From contig NC_079884.1 of assembly GCF_029227915.1 (NCBI RefSeq), positions 11,906,001-11,970,000 of the forward strand: a stretch of 64,000 nucleotides of DNA, written 5' to 3'. The notes below the pieces were generated by a model that saw nothing but the letters and a program-made list of their open reading frames with translations, did not search any database and was not told the origin of the DNA. The translations under genes and the position numbers were made by a program. The stretch comes from Hydractinia symbiolongicarpus. Taxonomy: Eukaryota; Cnidaria; Hydrozoa; Anthoathecata; Hydractiniidae. Below, in pieces: positions 44,015-58,412 of this stretch. Position 1 is the first letter of the stretch; the number at the start of each line of letters is the position of its first letter.

Positions 44015-44311
44015 AAAATCTTCGTTCGACTGTCTTGCGCGGGCTACCGAACACCACCTATTCACAGGCGCTATCCCACTACTGCTCAGCGCGGGAACTT
44101 TTGCCTGCTGCGTTTCCGCCCTGGGCCGATACGTTCCTCATTATCGAACCTGGTACTACATGAATTCCTTCCTGTAGACCATGTTGACACTGAGCTTAGT
44201 GTGGACGCCTAATCGACATAGACAACTGACCGATAGTGGTCCCGAACTCAAGCCGTTCGTAAGTTTAGTCTCCAAGTAGCTGGATTACAGGTGCACGCCA
44301 CTACACCCAAC
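44015..44311 (-). ncRNA. 7SL: SRP RNA (7SL), unit 19
   Basis: One visible difference, GCCTAATCGAC. The first of the units with the 42-bp net spacer deletion. Confidence 0.92.
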
Positions 44312-44876
44312 TGACCGCGAAGGGTAAAAAGTATTAACTTATGCTTTTTTATTATTCCTTCAAATCAAGAAAAAAATTTGCTTAGAGATATCAACTGAAT
44401 CTTACATTCTTTGTCCAAAATTGTGTTGAATACATAAAAGTAGCATTCGAAATTAGCGGTAGTTTCAAATTTCACGCGCTACTTTCCATAAAATATTCCT
44501 CGCCTGATGAATTTATATTTTTTCTTTTCAACATTTTGCAAAAAGTGAGAACGTGTAAAGAAACGTTTGAATTCGATTCCACCTTATGTTACTCCATCGC
44601 CGTATACAAATTAGATGACGTCCTCCCATGCAATTCTTCACATAGTATTTTTAATCAAAATACATTTTTCTATCTTCTTTTATGTTAGAAGCCAATAAAT
44701 TTTGTAAGGTATAATTTTCGCAATATCAAAAGTGTGTAGGGTTTAAATATATTGAGAACAAAATCGTAGAAAACTCGCGTCCTTGTTTTTATTAATGGTG
44801 CTGAAAATTGCAGTAAATTAAAATTTTTTTCAAATTTATATTGTCAGATGTCAAAAAATATTGTTATATTTTTAAA

Positions 44877-44883
44877 AGTTTAT
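44877..44883. repeat. Spacer deletion scar, unit 19 (same in units 20, 26, 29, 32)
   Basis: About 49 bases (from CGTCTGGGATCTAGGG to TTGTTGTCA) are replaced by AGTTTAT, a copy of the adjacent AGTTTAT. The identical scar is at 46287-46293, 54958-54964, 59276-59282 and 63591-63597. One event has therefore spread to five non-adjacent units. Confidence 0.85.
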
Positions 44884-45423
44884 ATAGTTTATTTTCATGT
44901 GATAAAATTACTCGAATTTTTGAAAGAATGTCGAAATTTAAAAAACGCCAAATAAATTAAATTGGATCAATAAGTCTTCTGATAGGCAATGCTGGACTCG
45001 CGCAGCTGTGCGCGATTGTTTTTACTTTTTACCAACTGGTTTATACCAATTGCACTAAAATCTGTAAAATAATAGATAAGGAACCATTTCTTTGTAAGCC
45101 AATGTTTACAAATTCTTTACACGCCTTTACTTTAAAAAGGACATGCGTTAGAAGGAAATCAACCTACGGTTTTAAGGTTAAAAAACTAGGCCTGTTCTTT
45201 AGAGATAAAAATAATGACCCGGCTGCATAGAATTTTGAAATTCTTAAAGAAAGAGTGTGAATACCAAATTAAACAGCCAGCAACTAAAGTATCTACGCAA
45301 AGGTTCTTTGTAAAACATACGTGTTTATGAAAGTAAAAAAAAAGACCAAAAGTGCCTGGTTAAGAATTTAATCCGAACTTGTTTCTACGTTTTCCTTCAA
45401 AAATTAAAGAGTATATTGGAAAG

Positions 45424-45720
45424 AAAATCTTCGTTCGACTGTCTTGCGCGGGCTACCGAACACCACCTATTCACAGGCGCTATCCCACTACTGCTCAGCG
45501 CGGGAACTTTTGCCTGCTGCGTTTCCGCCCTGGGCCGATACGTTCCTCATTATCGAACCTGGTACTACATGAATTCCTTCCTGTAGACCATGTTGACACT
45601 GAGCTTAGTGTGGACGCCTGATCGACATAGACAACTGACCGATAGTGGTCCCGAACTTAAGCCGTTCGTAAGTTTAGTCTCCAAGTAGCTGGATTACAGG
45701 TGCACGCCACTACACCCAAC
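45424..45720 (-). ncRNA. 7SL: SRP RNA (7SL), unit 20
   Basis: Difference: GAACTTAAGCC, next to the B box. Spacer deletion present. Confidence 0.92.
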
Positions 45721-46834
45721 TGACGGCGAAGGGTAAAAAGTATTAACTTATGCTTTTTTATTATTCCTTCAAATCAAGAAAAAAATTTGCTTAGAGATAT
45801 CAACTGAATCTTACATTCTTTGTCCAGAATTGTGTTGAATACATAAAAGTAGCATTCGAAATTAGCGGTAGTTTCAAATTTCACGCGCTACTTTCCATAA
45901 AATATTCCTCGCCTGATGAATTTATATTTTTTCTTTTCAACATTTTGCAAAAAGTGAGAACGTGTAAAGAAACGTTTGAATTCGATTCCACCTTATGTTA
46001 CTCCATCGCCGTATACAAATTAGATGACGCCCACCCAGGCAATTTTTCACATAGTATTTTCAATCAAAATACATTTTTCTATCTTCTTTTATGTTAGAAG
46101 CCAATTTATTTTTGTAAGGTATAATTTTCGCAATATCAAAAGTGTGTAGGGTTTAAATATATTGAGAACAAAATCGTAGAAAACTCGCGTCCTTGTTTTT
46201 ATTAATGGTGCTGAAAATTGCAGTAAATTAAAATTTTTGTCAAATTTATATTGTCAGATGTCAAAAAATATTGTTATATTTTTAAAAGTTTATATAGTTT
46301 ATTTTCATGTGATAAAATTACTCGAATTTTTGAAAGAATGTCGAAATTTAAAAAACGCCAAATAAATTATATTGGATCAATAAGTCTTCTGATAGGCAAT
46401 GCTGGACTCGCGCAGCTGTGCGCGATTGTTTTTACTTTTTACCAACTGGTTTATACCAATTGCACTAAAATCTGTAAAATAATAGATAAGGAACCACTTC
46501 TTTGTAAGCCAATGTTTACAAATTCTTTACACGCCTTTACTTTAAAAAGGACATGCGTTAGAAGGAAATCAACCTACGGTTTTAAGGTTAAAAAACTAGG
46601 CCTGTTTTTTAGAGATAAAAATAATGACCCGGCTGCATAGAATTTTGAAATTCTTAAAGAAAGAGTGTGAATACCAAATTAAACAGCCAGCAACTAAAAT
46701 ATCCACGCAAAGGTTCTTTGTAAAACATACGTGTTTATGAAAGTAAAAAAAAAAGACCAAAAGTGCCTGGTTAAGGATTTCATCCGAACTTGTCTCTACG
46801 TTTTCCTTCAAAAATTAAAGAGTATATTGGAAAG

Positions 46835-47131
46835 AAAATCTTCGTTCGACTGTCTTGCGCGGGCTACCGAACACCACCTATTCACAGGCGCTATCCCACT
46901 ACTGCTCAGCGCGGGAACTTTTGCCTGCTGCGTTTCCGCCCTGGGCCGATACGTTCCTCATTATCGAACCTGGTACTACATGAATTCCTTCCTGTAGACC
47001 ATGTTGACACTGAGCTTAGTGTGGACGCCTGATCGACATAGACAACTGACCGATAGTGGTCCCGAACTCAAGCCGTTCGTAAGTTTAGTCTCCAAGTAGC
47101 TGGATTACAGGTGCACGCTACTACACCCAAC
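46835..47131 (-). ncRNA. 7SL: SRP RNA (7SL), unit 21
   Basis: Difference: CACGCTACTAC in the 5' domain. Confidence 0.92.
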
Positions 47132-48286
47132 TGACGGCGAAGGGTAAAAAGTATTAACTTATGCTTTTTTATTATTCCTTCAAATCAAGAAAAAAATTTG
47201 CTTAGAGATATCAACTGAATTTTACATTCTTTGTCCAGAATTGTGTTGAATACATAAAAGTAGCATTCGAAATTAGCGGTAGTTTCAAATTTCACGCGCT
47301 ACTTTCCATAAAATATTCCTCGCCTGATGAATTTATATTTTTTCTTTTCAACATTTTGCAAAAAGTGAGAACGTGTAAAGAAACGTTTGAATTCGATTCC
47401 ACCTTATGTTACTCCATCGCCGTATACAAATTAGATGACGTCCACCCAGCCAATTTTTCACATAGTATTTTTAATCAAAATACATTTTTCTATCTTCTTT
47501 TATGTTAGAAGCCAATTTATTTTTGTAAGGTATAATTTTCGCAATATCAAAAGTGTGCAGGGTTTAAATATATTGAGAACAAAATCGTAGAAAACTCGCG
47601 TCCTTGTTTTTATTAATGGTGCTTAAAATTGCAGTAAATTAAAATTTTTGTCAAATTTATATTGTCAGATGTCAAAAAATATTGTTATATTTTTAAACGT
47701 CTGGGATCTAGGGTCTAAGAATAATGTGGAATTTACTTTGTTGTCAATAGTTTATTTTCATGTGATAAAATTACTCGAATTTTTGAAAAAATGTCGAAAT
47801 TTAAAAAACGCCAAATAAATTATATTGGATCAATAAGTCTTCTGATAGGCAATGCTGGAGGCGCGCAGATGTGCGCGATTTTTTTACTTTTTACCAACTG
47901 GATTATACCAATTGCACTAAAATCTGTAAAATAATAGATAAGGAACCATTTTTTTGTAAGCCAATGTTTACAAATTCTTTACACGCCTTTACTTTAAAAA
48001 GGACATGCGTTAGAAGGAAATCAACCTACGGTTTTAAGGTTAAAAAACTAGGCCTGTTCTTTAGAGATAAAAATAATGACCCGGCTGCAAAGAATTTTGA
48101 AATTCTTAAAGAAAGAGTGTGAATACCAAATTAAACAGCCAGCAACTAAAGTATCTACGCAAAGGTTCCTTGTAAAACATACGTGTTTATGAAAGTAAAA
48201 AAAAAAGACCAAAAGTGCCTGGTTAAGAATTTAATCCGAACTTGTTTCTACGTTTTCCTTCAAAAATTAAAGAGTATATTGGAAAG

Positions 48287-48583
48287 AAAATCTTCGTTCG
48301 ACTGTCTTGCGCGGGCTACCGAACACCACCTATTCACAGGCGCTATCCCACTACTGCTCAGCGCGGGAACTTTTGCCTGCTGCGTTTCCGCCCTGGGCCG
48401 ATACGTTCCTCATTATCGAACCTGGTACTACATGAATTCCTTCCTGTAGACCACGTTGACACTGAGCTTAGTGTGGACGCCTGATCGACATAGACAACTG
48501 ACCGATAGTGGTCCCGAACTCAAGCCGTTCGTAAGTTTAGTCTCCAAGTAGCTGGATTACAGGTGCACGCCACTACACCCAAC
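48287..48583 (-). ncRNA. 7SL: SRP RNA (7SL), unit 22, reference for fold description
   Basis: Read on the minus strand, this 297-nt RNA (human 7SL is about 300) can be folded region by region. The 5' end GTTGGGTGTAGTGG matches 7SL position for position, with three-part Alu-domain signals and CCTGTAATCCAGC holding the UGUAA SRP9/14 site. Pol III A-box-like TGGCGTGCACC is at nt 12-22 and B-box-like GTTCGGGAC at nt 65-73. Helix 6 pairs around GAA-GGAA-TTC, the SRP19-type GGAR loop (outer pairing with TGTAG and ACCA). Helix 7 is CGATA/TATCG. Helix 8 is GGGCGGAAACGCAGCAGG...CCCGCGCTGAGCAGTAGTGG, the SRP54 site. GCGCCTGTGAATAG follows, and T4 ends it (48287-48290). The RNA would scaffold the particle that targets secretory proteins to the ER. 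Its one private change is GACCACGTTG in helix 6. Confidence 0.95.
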
Positions 48584-49738
48584 TGACGGCGAAGGGTAAA
48601 AAGTATTAACTTATGCTTTTTTATTATTCCTTCAAATCAAGAAAAAAATTTGCTTAGAGATATCAACTGAATCTTACATTCTTTGTCCAGAATTGTGTTG
48701 AATACATAAAAGTAGCATTCGAAATTAGCGGTAGTTTCAATTTTCACGCGCTACTTTCCATAAAATATTCCTCGCCTGATGAATTTATATTTTTTCTTTT
48801 CAACATTTTGCAAAAAGTGAGAACGTGTAAAGAAACGTTTGAATTCGATTCCACCTTATGTTACTCCATCGCCGTATACAAATTACATGACGTCCACCCA
48901 GCCAATTCTTCACATAGTATTTTTAATCAAAATACATTTTTCTATCTTCTTTTATGTTAGAAGCCAATTTATTTTTGTAAGGTATAATTTTCGCAATATC
49001 AAAAGTGTGTAGGGTTTAAATATATTGAGAACAAAATGGTAGAAAACTCGCGTCCTTGTTTTTATTAATGGTGCTGAAAATTGCAGTAAATTAAGATTTT
49101 TGTCAAATTTATATTGTCAGATGTCAAAAAATATTGTTATATTTTTAAACGTCTGGGATCTAGGGTCTAAGAATAATGTGGAATTTACTTTGTTGTCAAT
49201 AGTTTATTTTCATGTGATAAAATTACTCGAATTTTTGAAAAAATGTCGAAATTTAAAAAACGCCAAATAAATTATATTGGATCAATAAGTCTTCTGATAG
49301 GCAATGCTGGAGGCGCGCAGATGTGCGCGATTTTTTTACTTTTTACCAACTGGATTATACCAATTGCACTAAAATCTGTAAAATAATAGATAAGGAACCA
49401 TTTTTTTGTAAGCCAATGTTTACAAATTCTTTACACGCCTTTACTTTAAAAAGGACATGCGTTAGAAGGAAATCAACCTACGGTTTTAAGGTTAAAAAAC
49501 TAGGCCTGTTCTTTAGAGATAAAAATAATGACCCGGCTGCAAAGAATTTTGAAATTCTTAAAGAAAGAGTGTGAATACCAAATTAAACAGCCAGCAACTA
49601 AAGTATCTACGCAAAGGTTCCTTGTAAAACATACGTGTTTATGAAAGTAAAAAAAAAAGACCAAAAGTGCCTGGTTAAGAATTTAATCCGAACTTGTTTC
49701 TACGTTTTCCTTCAAAAATTAAAGAGTATATTGGAAAG

Positions 49739-50035
49739 AAAATCTTCGTTCGACTGTCTTGCGCGGGCTACCGAACACCACCTATTCACAGGCGCTATCC
49801 CACTACTGCTCAGCGCGGGAACTTTTGCCTGCTGCGTTTCCGCCCTGGGCCGATACGTTCCTCATTATCGAACCTGGTACTACATGAATTCCTTCCTGTA
49901 GACCACGTTGACACTGAGCTTAGTGTGGACGCCTGATCGACATAGACAACTGACCGATAGTGGTCCCGAACTCAAGCCGTTCGTAAGTTTAGTCTCCAAG
50001 TAGCTGGATTACAGGTGCACGCCACTACACCCAAC
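49739..50035 (-). ncRNA. 7SL: SRP RNA (7SL), unit 23, twin of unit 22
   Basis: Shares GACCACGTTG and all noticed spacer variants with unit 22: a one-unit duplication. Confidence 0.93.
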
Positions 50036-51191
50036 TGACGGCGAAGGGTAAAAAGTATTAACTTATGCTTTTTTATTATTCCTTCAAATCAAGAAAAAAA
50101 TTTGCTTAGAGATATCAACTGAATCTTACATTCTTTGTCCAGAATTGTGTTGAATACATAAAAGTAGCATTCGAAATTAGCGGTAGTTTCAATTTTCACG
50201 CGCTACTTTCCATAAAATATTCCTCGCCTGATGAATTTATATTTTTTCTTTTCAACATTTTGCAAAAAGTGAGAACGTGTAAAGAAACGTTTGAATTCGA
50301 TTCCACCTTATGTTACTCCATCGCCGTATACAAATTACATGACGTCCACCCAGCCAATTCTTCACATAGTATTTTTAATCAAAATACATTTTTCTATCTT
50401 CTTTTATGTTAGAAGCCAATTTATTTTTGTAAGGTATAATTTTCGCAATATCAAAAGTGTGTAGGGTTTAAATATATTGAGAACAAAATGGTAGAAAACT
50501 CGCGTCCTTGTTTTTATTAATGGTGCTGAAAATTGCAGTAAATTAAGATTTTTGTCAAATTTATATTGTCAGATGTCAAAAAATATTGTTATATTTTTAA
50601 ACGTCTGGGATCTAAGGTCTAAGAATATTGTGGAATTTACTTTGTTGTCAATAGTTTATTTTCATGTGATAAAATTACTCGAATTTTTGAAAAAATGTCG
50701 AAATTTAAAAAACGCCAAATAAATTATATTGGATCAATAAGTCTTCTGATAGGCAATGCTGGAGGCGCGCAGATGTGCGCGATTATTTTTACTTTTTACC
50801 AACTGGATTATACCAATTGCACTAAAATCTGTAAAATAATAGATAAGGAACCATTTTTGTGTAAGCCAATGTTTAGAAATTCTTTACACGCCTTTACTTT
50901 AAAAAGGACATGCGTTAGAAGGAAATCAACCTACGGTTTTAAGGTTAAAAAACTAGGCCTGTTCTTTAGAGATAAAAATAATGACCCGGCTGCAAAGAAT
51001 TTTGAAATTCTTAAAGAAAGAGTGTGAATACCAAATTAAACAGCCAGCAACTAAAATATCCACGCAAAGGTTCTTTGTAAAACATACGTGTTTATGAAAG
51101 TAAAAAAAAAAGACCAAAAGTGCCTGGTTAAGGATTTAATCCGAACTTGTTTCTACGTTTTCCTTCAAAAATTAAAGAGTATATTGGGAAG

Positions 51192-51488
51192 AAAATCTTC
51201 GTTCGACTGTCTTGCGTGGGCTACCGAACACCACCTATTCACAGGCGCTATCCCACTACTGCTCAGCGCGGGAACTTTTGCCTGCTGCGTTTCCGCCCTG
51301 GGCCGATACGTTCCTCATTATCGAACCTGGTACTACATGAATTCCTTCCTGTAGACCATGTTGACACTGAGCTTAGGGTGGACACCTGATCGATATAGAC
51401 AACTGACCGATAGTGGTCCCGAACTCAAGCCGTTCGTAAGTTTAGTCTCCAAGTAGCTGGATTACAGGTGCACGCCACTACACCCAAC
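51192..51488 (-). ncRNA. 7SL: SRP RNA (7SL), unit 24
   Basis: Differences: TTGCGTGGGC, CTTAGGGTGGACACCTGATCGATATAG. The latter recurs partly in unit 31. Confidence 0.91.
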
Positions 51489-52643
51489 TGACAGCGAAGG
51501 GTAAAAAGTATTAACTTATGCTTTTTTATTATTCCTTCAAATCAAGAAAAAAATTTGCTTAGAGATATCAACTGAATCTTACATTCTTTGTCCAGAATTG
51601 TGTTGAATACATAAAAGTAGCATTCGAAATTAGCGGTAGTTTCAAATTTCACGCGCTACTTTTCATAAAATATTCCTCGCCTGATGAATTTATATTTTTT
51701 CTTTTTAACATTTTGCAAAAAGTGAGAACGTGTAAAGAAACGTTTGAATTCGATTCCACCTTATGTTACTCCATCGCCGTATACAAATTAGATGACGTCC
51801 ACCCAGCCAATTTTTCACATAGTATTTTTAATCAAAATACATTTTTCTATCTTCTTTTATGTTAGAAGCCAATTTATTTTTGTAAGGTATAATTTTCGCA
51901 ATATCAAAAGTGTGCAGGGTTTAAATATATTGAGAACAAAATCGTAGAAAACTCGCGTCCTTGTTTTTATTAATGGTGCTGAAAATTGCAGTAAATTAAA
52001 ATTTTTGTCAAATTTATATTGTCAGATGTCAAAAAATATTGTTATATTTTTAAACGTCTGGGATCTAAGGTCTAAGAATATTGTGGAATTTACTTTCTTG
52101 TCAATAGTGTATTTTCATGTGATAAAATTACTCGAATTTTTGAAAAAATGTCGAAATTTAAAAAACGCCAAATAAATTATATTGGATCAATAAGTCTTCT
52201 GATAGGCAATGATGGAGTCGCGCAGCTGTGCGCGATTGTTTTTACTTTTTACCAACTGGTTTATACCAATTGCACTAAAATCTGTGAAATAATAGATAAG
52301 GAACCATTTTTTTGTAAGCCAATGTTTAGAAATTCTTTACACGCCTTTACTTTAAAAAGGACATGCGTTAGAAGGAAATCAACCTACGGTTTTAAGGTTA
52401 AAAAACTAGGCCTGTTTTTTAGAGATAAAAATAATGACCCGGCTGCATAGAATTTTGAAATTCTTAAAGAAAGAGTGTGAATACCAAATTAAACAGCAAG
52501 CAACTAAAGTATCTACGCAAAGGTTCCTTGTAAAACATACGTGTTTATGAAAGTAAAAAAAAAGACCAAAAGTGCCTGGTTAAGAATTTAATCCGAACTT
52601 GTTTCTACGTTTTCCTTCAAAAATTAAAGAGTATATTGGAAAG

Positions 52644-52940
52644 AAAATCTTCGTTCGACTGTCTTGCGCGGGCTACCGAACACCACCTATTCACAGGCGC
52701 TATCCCACTACTGATCAGCGCGGGAACTTTTGCCTGCTGCGTTTCCGCCCTGGGCCGATACGTTCCTCATTATCGAACCTGGTACTACATGAATTCCTTC
52801 CTGTAGACCATGTTGACACTGAGCTTAGGGTGGACGCCTGATCGACATAGACAACTGACCGATAGTGGTCTCGAACTCAAGCCGTTCGTAAGTTTAGTCT
52901 CCAAGTAGCTGCATTACAGGTGCACGCCACTACACCCAAC
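52644..52940 (-). ncRNA. 7SL: SRP RNA (7SL), unit 25
   Basis: Differences: CTGATCAGCGCGG in the helix 8 3' strand (giving TGATCAG, as in human 7SL), CTTAGGG, GTCTCGAAC (B-box GTTCGAGAC, nearer the Pol III consensus) and GCTGCATTAC. Confidence 0.91.
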
Positions 52941-54094
52941 TGACGGCGAAGGTTAAAAAGTATTAACTTATGCTTTTTTATTATTCCTTCAAATCAAGAA
53001 AAAAATTTGCTTAGAGATATCAACTGAATCTTACATTCTTTGTCCAGAATTGTGTTGAATACATAAAAGTAGCATTCGAAATTAGCGGTAGTTTCAAATT
53101 TCACGCGCTACTTTCCATAAAATATTCCTCGCCTGATGAATTTATATTTTTTCTTTTCAACATTTTGCAAAAAGTGAGAACGTGTAAAGAAACGTTTGAA
53201 TTCGATTCCACCTTATGTTACTCCATCGCCGTATACAAATTAGATGACGTCCACCCAGGCAATTCTTCACATAGTATTTTTAATCAAAATACATTTTTCT
53301 ATCTTCTTTTATGTTAGAAGCCAATTTATTTTTGTAAGGTATAATTTTCGCAATATCAAAAGTGTGTAGGGTTTAAATATATTGAGAACAAAATGGTAGA
53401 AAACTCGCGTCCTTGTTTTTATTAATGGTGCTGAAAATTGCAGTAAATTAAAATTTTTGTCAAATTTATATTGTCAGATGTCAAAAAATATTGTTATATT
53501 TTTAAACGTCTGGGATCTAGGGTCTAAGAATATTGTGGAATTTACTTTGTTGTCAATAGTTTATTTTCATGTGATAAAATTACTCGAATTTTTGAAAAAA
53601 TGTCGAAATTTAAAAAACGCCAAATAAATTATATTGGATCAATAAGTCTTCTGATAGGCAATGCTGGAGGCGCGCAGATGTGCGCGATTATTTTTACTTT
53701 TTACCAACTGGATTATACCAATTGCACTAAAATCTGTAAAATAATAGATAAGGAACCATTTTTTGTAAGCCAATGTTTACAAATTCTTTACACGCCTTTA
53801 CTTTAAAAAGGACATGCGTTAGAAGGAAATCAACCTACGGTTTTAAGGTTAAAAAACTAGGCCTGTTCTTTAGAGATAAAAATAATGACCCGGCTGCAAA
53901 GAATTTTGAAATTCTTAAAGAAAGAGTGTGAATACCAAATTAAACAGCCAGCAACTAAAGTATCTACGCAAAGGTTCCTTGTAAAACATACGTGTTTATG
54001 AAAGTAAAAAAAAAGACCAAAAGTGCCTGGTTAAGAATTTAATCCGAACTTGTTTCTACGTTTTCCTTCAAAAATTAAAGAGTATATTGGAAAG

Positions 54095-54391
54095 AAAATC
54101 TTCGTTCGACTGTCTTGCGCGGGCTACCGAACACCACCTATTCACAGGCGCTATCCCACTACTGCTCAGCGCGGGAACTTTTGCCTGCTGCGTTTCCGCC
54201 CTGGGCCGATACGTTCCTCATTATCGAACCTGGTACTACATGAATTCCTTCCTGTAGACCATGTTGACACTGAGCTTAGTGTGGACGCCTGATCGACATA
54301 GACAACTGACCGATAGTGGTCCCGAACTCAAGCCGTTCGTAAGTTTAGTCTCCAAGTAGCTGGATTACAGGTGCACGCCACTACACACAAC
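54095..54391 (-). ncRNA. 7SL: SRP RNA (7SL), unit 26
   Basis: Only CTACACACAAC at the 5' end differs. Spacer deletion present. Confidence 0.92.
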
Positions 54392-55506
54392 TGACGGCGA
54401 AGGGTAAAAAGTATTAACTTATGCTTTTTTATTATTCCTTCAAATCAAGAAAAAAATTTGCTTAGAGATATCAACTGAATCTTACATTCTTTGTCCAGAA
54501 TTGTGTTGAATACATAAAAGTAGCATTCGAAATTAGCGGTAGTTTCAAATTTCACGCGCTACTTTCCATAAAATATTCCTCGCCTGATGAATTTATATTT
54601 TTTCTTTTCAACATTTTGCAAAAAGTGAGAACGTGTAAAGAAACGTTTGAATTCGATTCCACCTTATGTTACTCCATCGCCGTATACAAATTAGATGACG
54701 TCCACCCAGGCAATTCTTCACATAGTATTTTTAATCAAAATACATTTTTCTATCTTCTTTTATGTTAGAAGCCCATTTATTTTTGTAAGGTATAATTTTC
54801 GCAATATCAAAAGTGTGTAGGGTTTAAATATATTGAGAACAAAATGGTAGAAAACTCGCGTCCTTGTTTTTATTAATGGTGCTGAAAATTGCAGTAAATT
54901 AAAATTTTTGTCAAATTTATATTGTCAGATGTCAAAAAATATTGTTATATTTTTAAAAGTTTATATAGTTTATTTTCATGTGATAAAATTACTCGAATTT
55001 TTGAAAGAATGTCGAAATTTAAAAAACGCCAAATAAATTAAATTGGATCAATAAGTCTTCTGATAGGCAATGCTGGACTCGCGCACCTGTGCGCGATTTG
55101 TTTTTACATTTTACCAACTGGTTTATACCAATTGCACTAAAATCTGTAAAATAATAGATAAGGAACCATTTCTTTGTAAGCCAATGTTTACAAATTCTTT
55201 ACACGCCTTTACTTTAAAAAGGACATGCGTTAGAAGGAAATCAACCTACGGTTTTAAGGTTAAAAAACTAGGCCTGTTCTTTAGAGATAAGAATAATGCC
55301 CCGGCTGCATAGAATTTTGAAATTCTTAAAGAAAGAGTGTGAATACCAAATTAAACAGCCAGCAACTAAAATATCCACGCAAAGGTTCTTTGTAAAACAT
55401 ACGTGTTTATGAAAGTAAAAAAAAAAGACCAAAAGTGCCTGGTTAAGGATTTAATCCGAACTTGTTTCTACGTTTCCCTTCAAAAATTAAAGAGTATATT
55501 GGAAAG

Positions 55507-55803
55507 AAAATCTTCGTTCGACTGTCTTGCGCGGGCTACCGAACACCACCTATTCACAGGCGCTATCCCACTACTGCTCAGCGCGGGAACTTTTGCCTGC
55601 TGCGTTTCCGCCCTGGGCCGATACGTTCCTCATTATCGAACCTGGTACTACATGAATTCCTTCCTGTAGACCATGTTGACACTGAGCTTAGTGTGGACGC
55701 CTGATCGACATAGACAACTGACCGATAGTGGTCCTGAACTCAAGCCGTTCGTAAGTTTAGTCTCCAAGTAGCTGGATTACAGGTGCACGCCACTACACCC
55801 AAC
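55507..55803 (-). ncRNA. 7SL: SRP RNA (7SL), unit 27
   Basis: GTCCTGAAC and flank CTGACTGCG, shared with units 28 and 29 (a local three-unit family) and with 15 and 17. Confidence 0.92.
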
Positions 55804-56959
55804 TGACTGCGAAGGGTAAAAAGTATTAACTTATGCTTTTTTATTATTCCTTCAAATCAAGAAAAAAATTTGCTTAGAGATATCAACTGAATCTTACATT
55901 CTTTGTCCAGAATTGTGTTGAATACATAAAAGTAGCATTCGAAATTAGCGGTAGTTTCAAATTTCACGCGCTACTTTCCATAAAATATTCCTCGCCTGAT
56001 GAATTTATATTTTTTCTTTTCAACATTTTGCAAAAAGTGAGAACGTGTAAAGAAACGTTTGAATTCGATTCCACCTTATGTTACTCCATCGCCGTATACA
56101 AATTAGATGACGTCCACCCAGGCAATTTTTCACATAGTATTTTTAATCAAAATACATTTTTCTATCTTCTTTTATGTTAGAAGCCAATTCATTTTTGTAA
56201 GGTATAATTTTCGCAATATCAAAAGTGTGCAGGGGTTAAATATATTGAGAACAAAATCGTAGAAAACTCGCGTCCTTGTTTTTATTAATGGTGCTGAAAA
56301 TTGCAGTAAATTAAAATTTTTGTCAAATTTATATTGTCAGATGTCAAAAAATATTGTTATATTTTTAAACGTCTGGGATCTAGGGTCTAAGAATATTGTG
56401 GAATTTACTTTGTTGTCAATAGTTTATTTTCATGTGATAAAATTACTCGAATTTTTGAAAAAATGTCGAAATTTAAAAAACGCCAAATAAATTATATTGG
56501 ATCAATAAGTCTTCTGATAGGCAATGCTGGAGGCGCGCAGATGTGCGCGATTATTTTTACTTTTTACCAACTGGATTATACCAATTGCACTAAAATCTGT
56601 AAAATAATAGATAAGGAACCATTTTTTTGTAAGCCAATGTTTACAAATTCTTTACACGCCTTTACTTTAAAAAGGACATGCGTTAGAAGGAAATCAACCT
56701 ACGGTTTTAAGGTTAAAAAACTAGGCCTGTTCTTTAGAGATAAGAATAATGCCCCGGCTGCATAGAATTTTGAAATTCTTAAAGAAAGAGTGTGAATACC
56801 AAATTAAACAGCCAGCAACTAAAATATCCACGCAAAGGTTCTTTGTAAAACATACGTGTTTATGAAAGTAAAAAAAAAAGACCAAAAGTGCCTGGTTAAG
56901 GATTTAATCCGAACTTGTTTCTACGTTTTCCTTCAAAAATTAAAGAGTATATTGGAAAG

Positions 56960-57256
56960 AAAATCTTCGTTCGACTGTCTTGCGCGGGCTACCGAACACC
57001 ACCTATTCACAGGCGCTATCCCACTACTGCTCAGCGCGGGAACTTTTGCCTGCTGCGTTTCCGCCCTGGGCCGATACGTTCCTCATTATTGAACCTGGTA
57101 CTACATGAATTCCTTCCTGTAGACCATGTTGACACTGAGCTTAGTGTGGACGCCTGATCGACATAGACAACTGACCGATAGTGGTCCTGAACTCAAGCCG
57201 TTCGTAAGTTTAGTCTCCAAGTAGCTGGATTACAGGTGCACGCCACTACACCCAAC
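56960..57256 (-). ncRNA. 7SL: SRP RNA (7SL), unit 28
   Basis: As unit 27 with CATTATTGAACC in the helix 7 strand. Confidence 0.92.
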
Positions 57257-58412
57257 TGACTGCGAAGGGTAAAAAGTATTAACTTATGCTTTTTTATTAT
57301 TCCTTCAAATCAAGAAAAAAATTTGCTTAGAGATATCAACTGAATCTTACATTCTTTGTCCAGAATTGTGTTGAATACATAAAAGTAGCATTCGAAATTA
57401 GCGGTAGTTTCAAATTTCACGCGCTACTTTCCATAAAATATTCCTCGCCTGATGAATTTATATTTTTTCTTTTCAACATTGTGCAAAAAGAGAGAACGTG
57501 TAAAGAAACGTTTGAATTCGATTCCACCTTATGTTACTCCATCGCCGTATACAAATTAGATGACGTCCACCCAACCAATTTTTCACATAGTATTTTTAAT
57601 CAAAATACATTTTTCTATCTTCTTTTATGTTAGAAGCCAATTCATTTTTGTAAGGTATAATTTTCGCAATATCAAAAGTGTGCAGGGTTTAAATATATTG
57701 AGAACAAAATCGTAGAAAACTCGCGTCCTTGTTTTTATTAATGGTGCTGAAAATTGCAGTAAATTAAAATTTTTGTCAAATTTATATTGTCAGATGTCAA
57801 AAAATATTGTTATATTTTTAAACGTCTGGGATCTAGGGTCTAAGAATATTGTGGAATTTACTTTGTTGTCAATAGTTTATTTTCATGTGATAAAATTACT
57901 CGAATTTTTGAAAAAATGTCGAAATTTAAAAAACGCCAAATAAATTATATTGGATCAATAAGTCTTCTGATAGGCAATGCTGGAGGCGCGCAGATGTGCG
58001 CGATTATTTTTACTTTTTACCAACTGGATTATACCAATTGCACTAAAATCTGTAAAATAATAGATAAGGAACCATTTTTTTGTAAGCCAATGTTTACAAA
58101 TTCTTTACACGCCTTTACTTTAAAAAGGACATGCGTTAGAAGGAAATCAACCTACGGTTTTAAGGTTAAAAAACTAGGCCTGTTCTTTAGAGATAAGAAT
58201 AATGCCCCGGCTGCATAGAATTTTGAAATTCTTAAAGAAAGAGTGTGAATACCAAATTAAACAGCCAGCAACTAAAATATCCACGCAAAGGTTCTTTGTA
58301 AAACATACGTGTTTATGAAAGTAAAAAAAAAAGACCAAAAGTGCCTGGTTAAGGATTTAATCCGAACTTGTTTCTACGTTTTCCTTCAAAAATTAAAGAG
58401 TATATTGGAAAG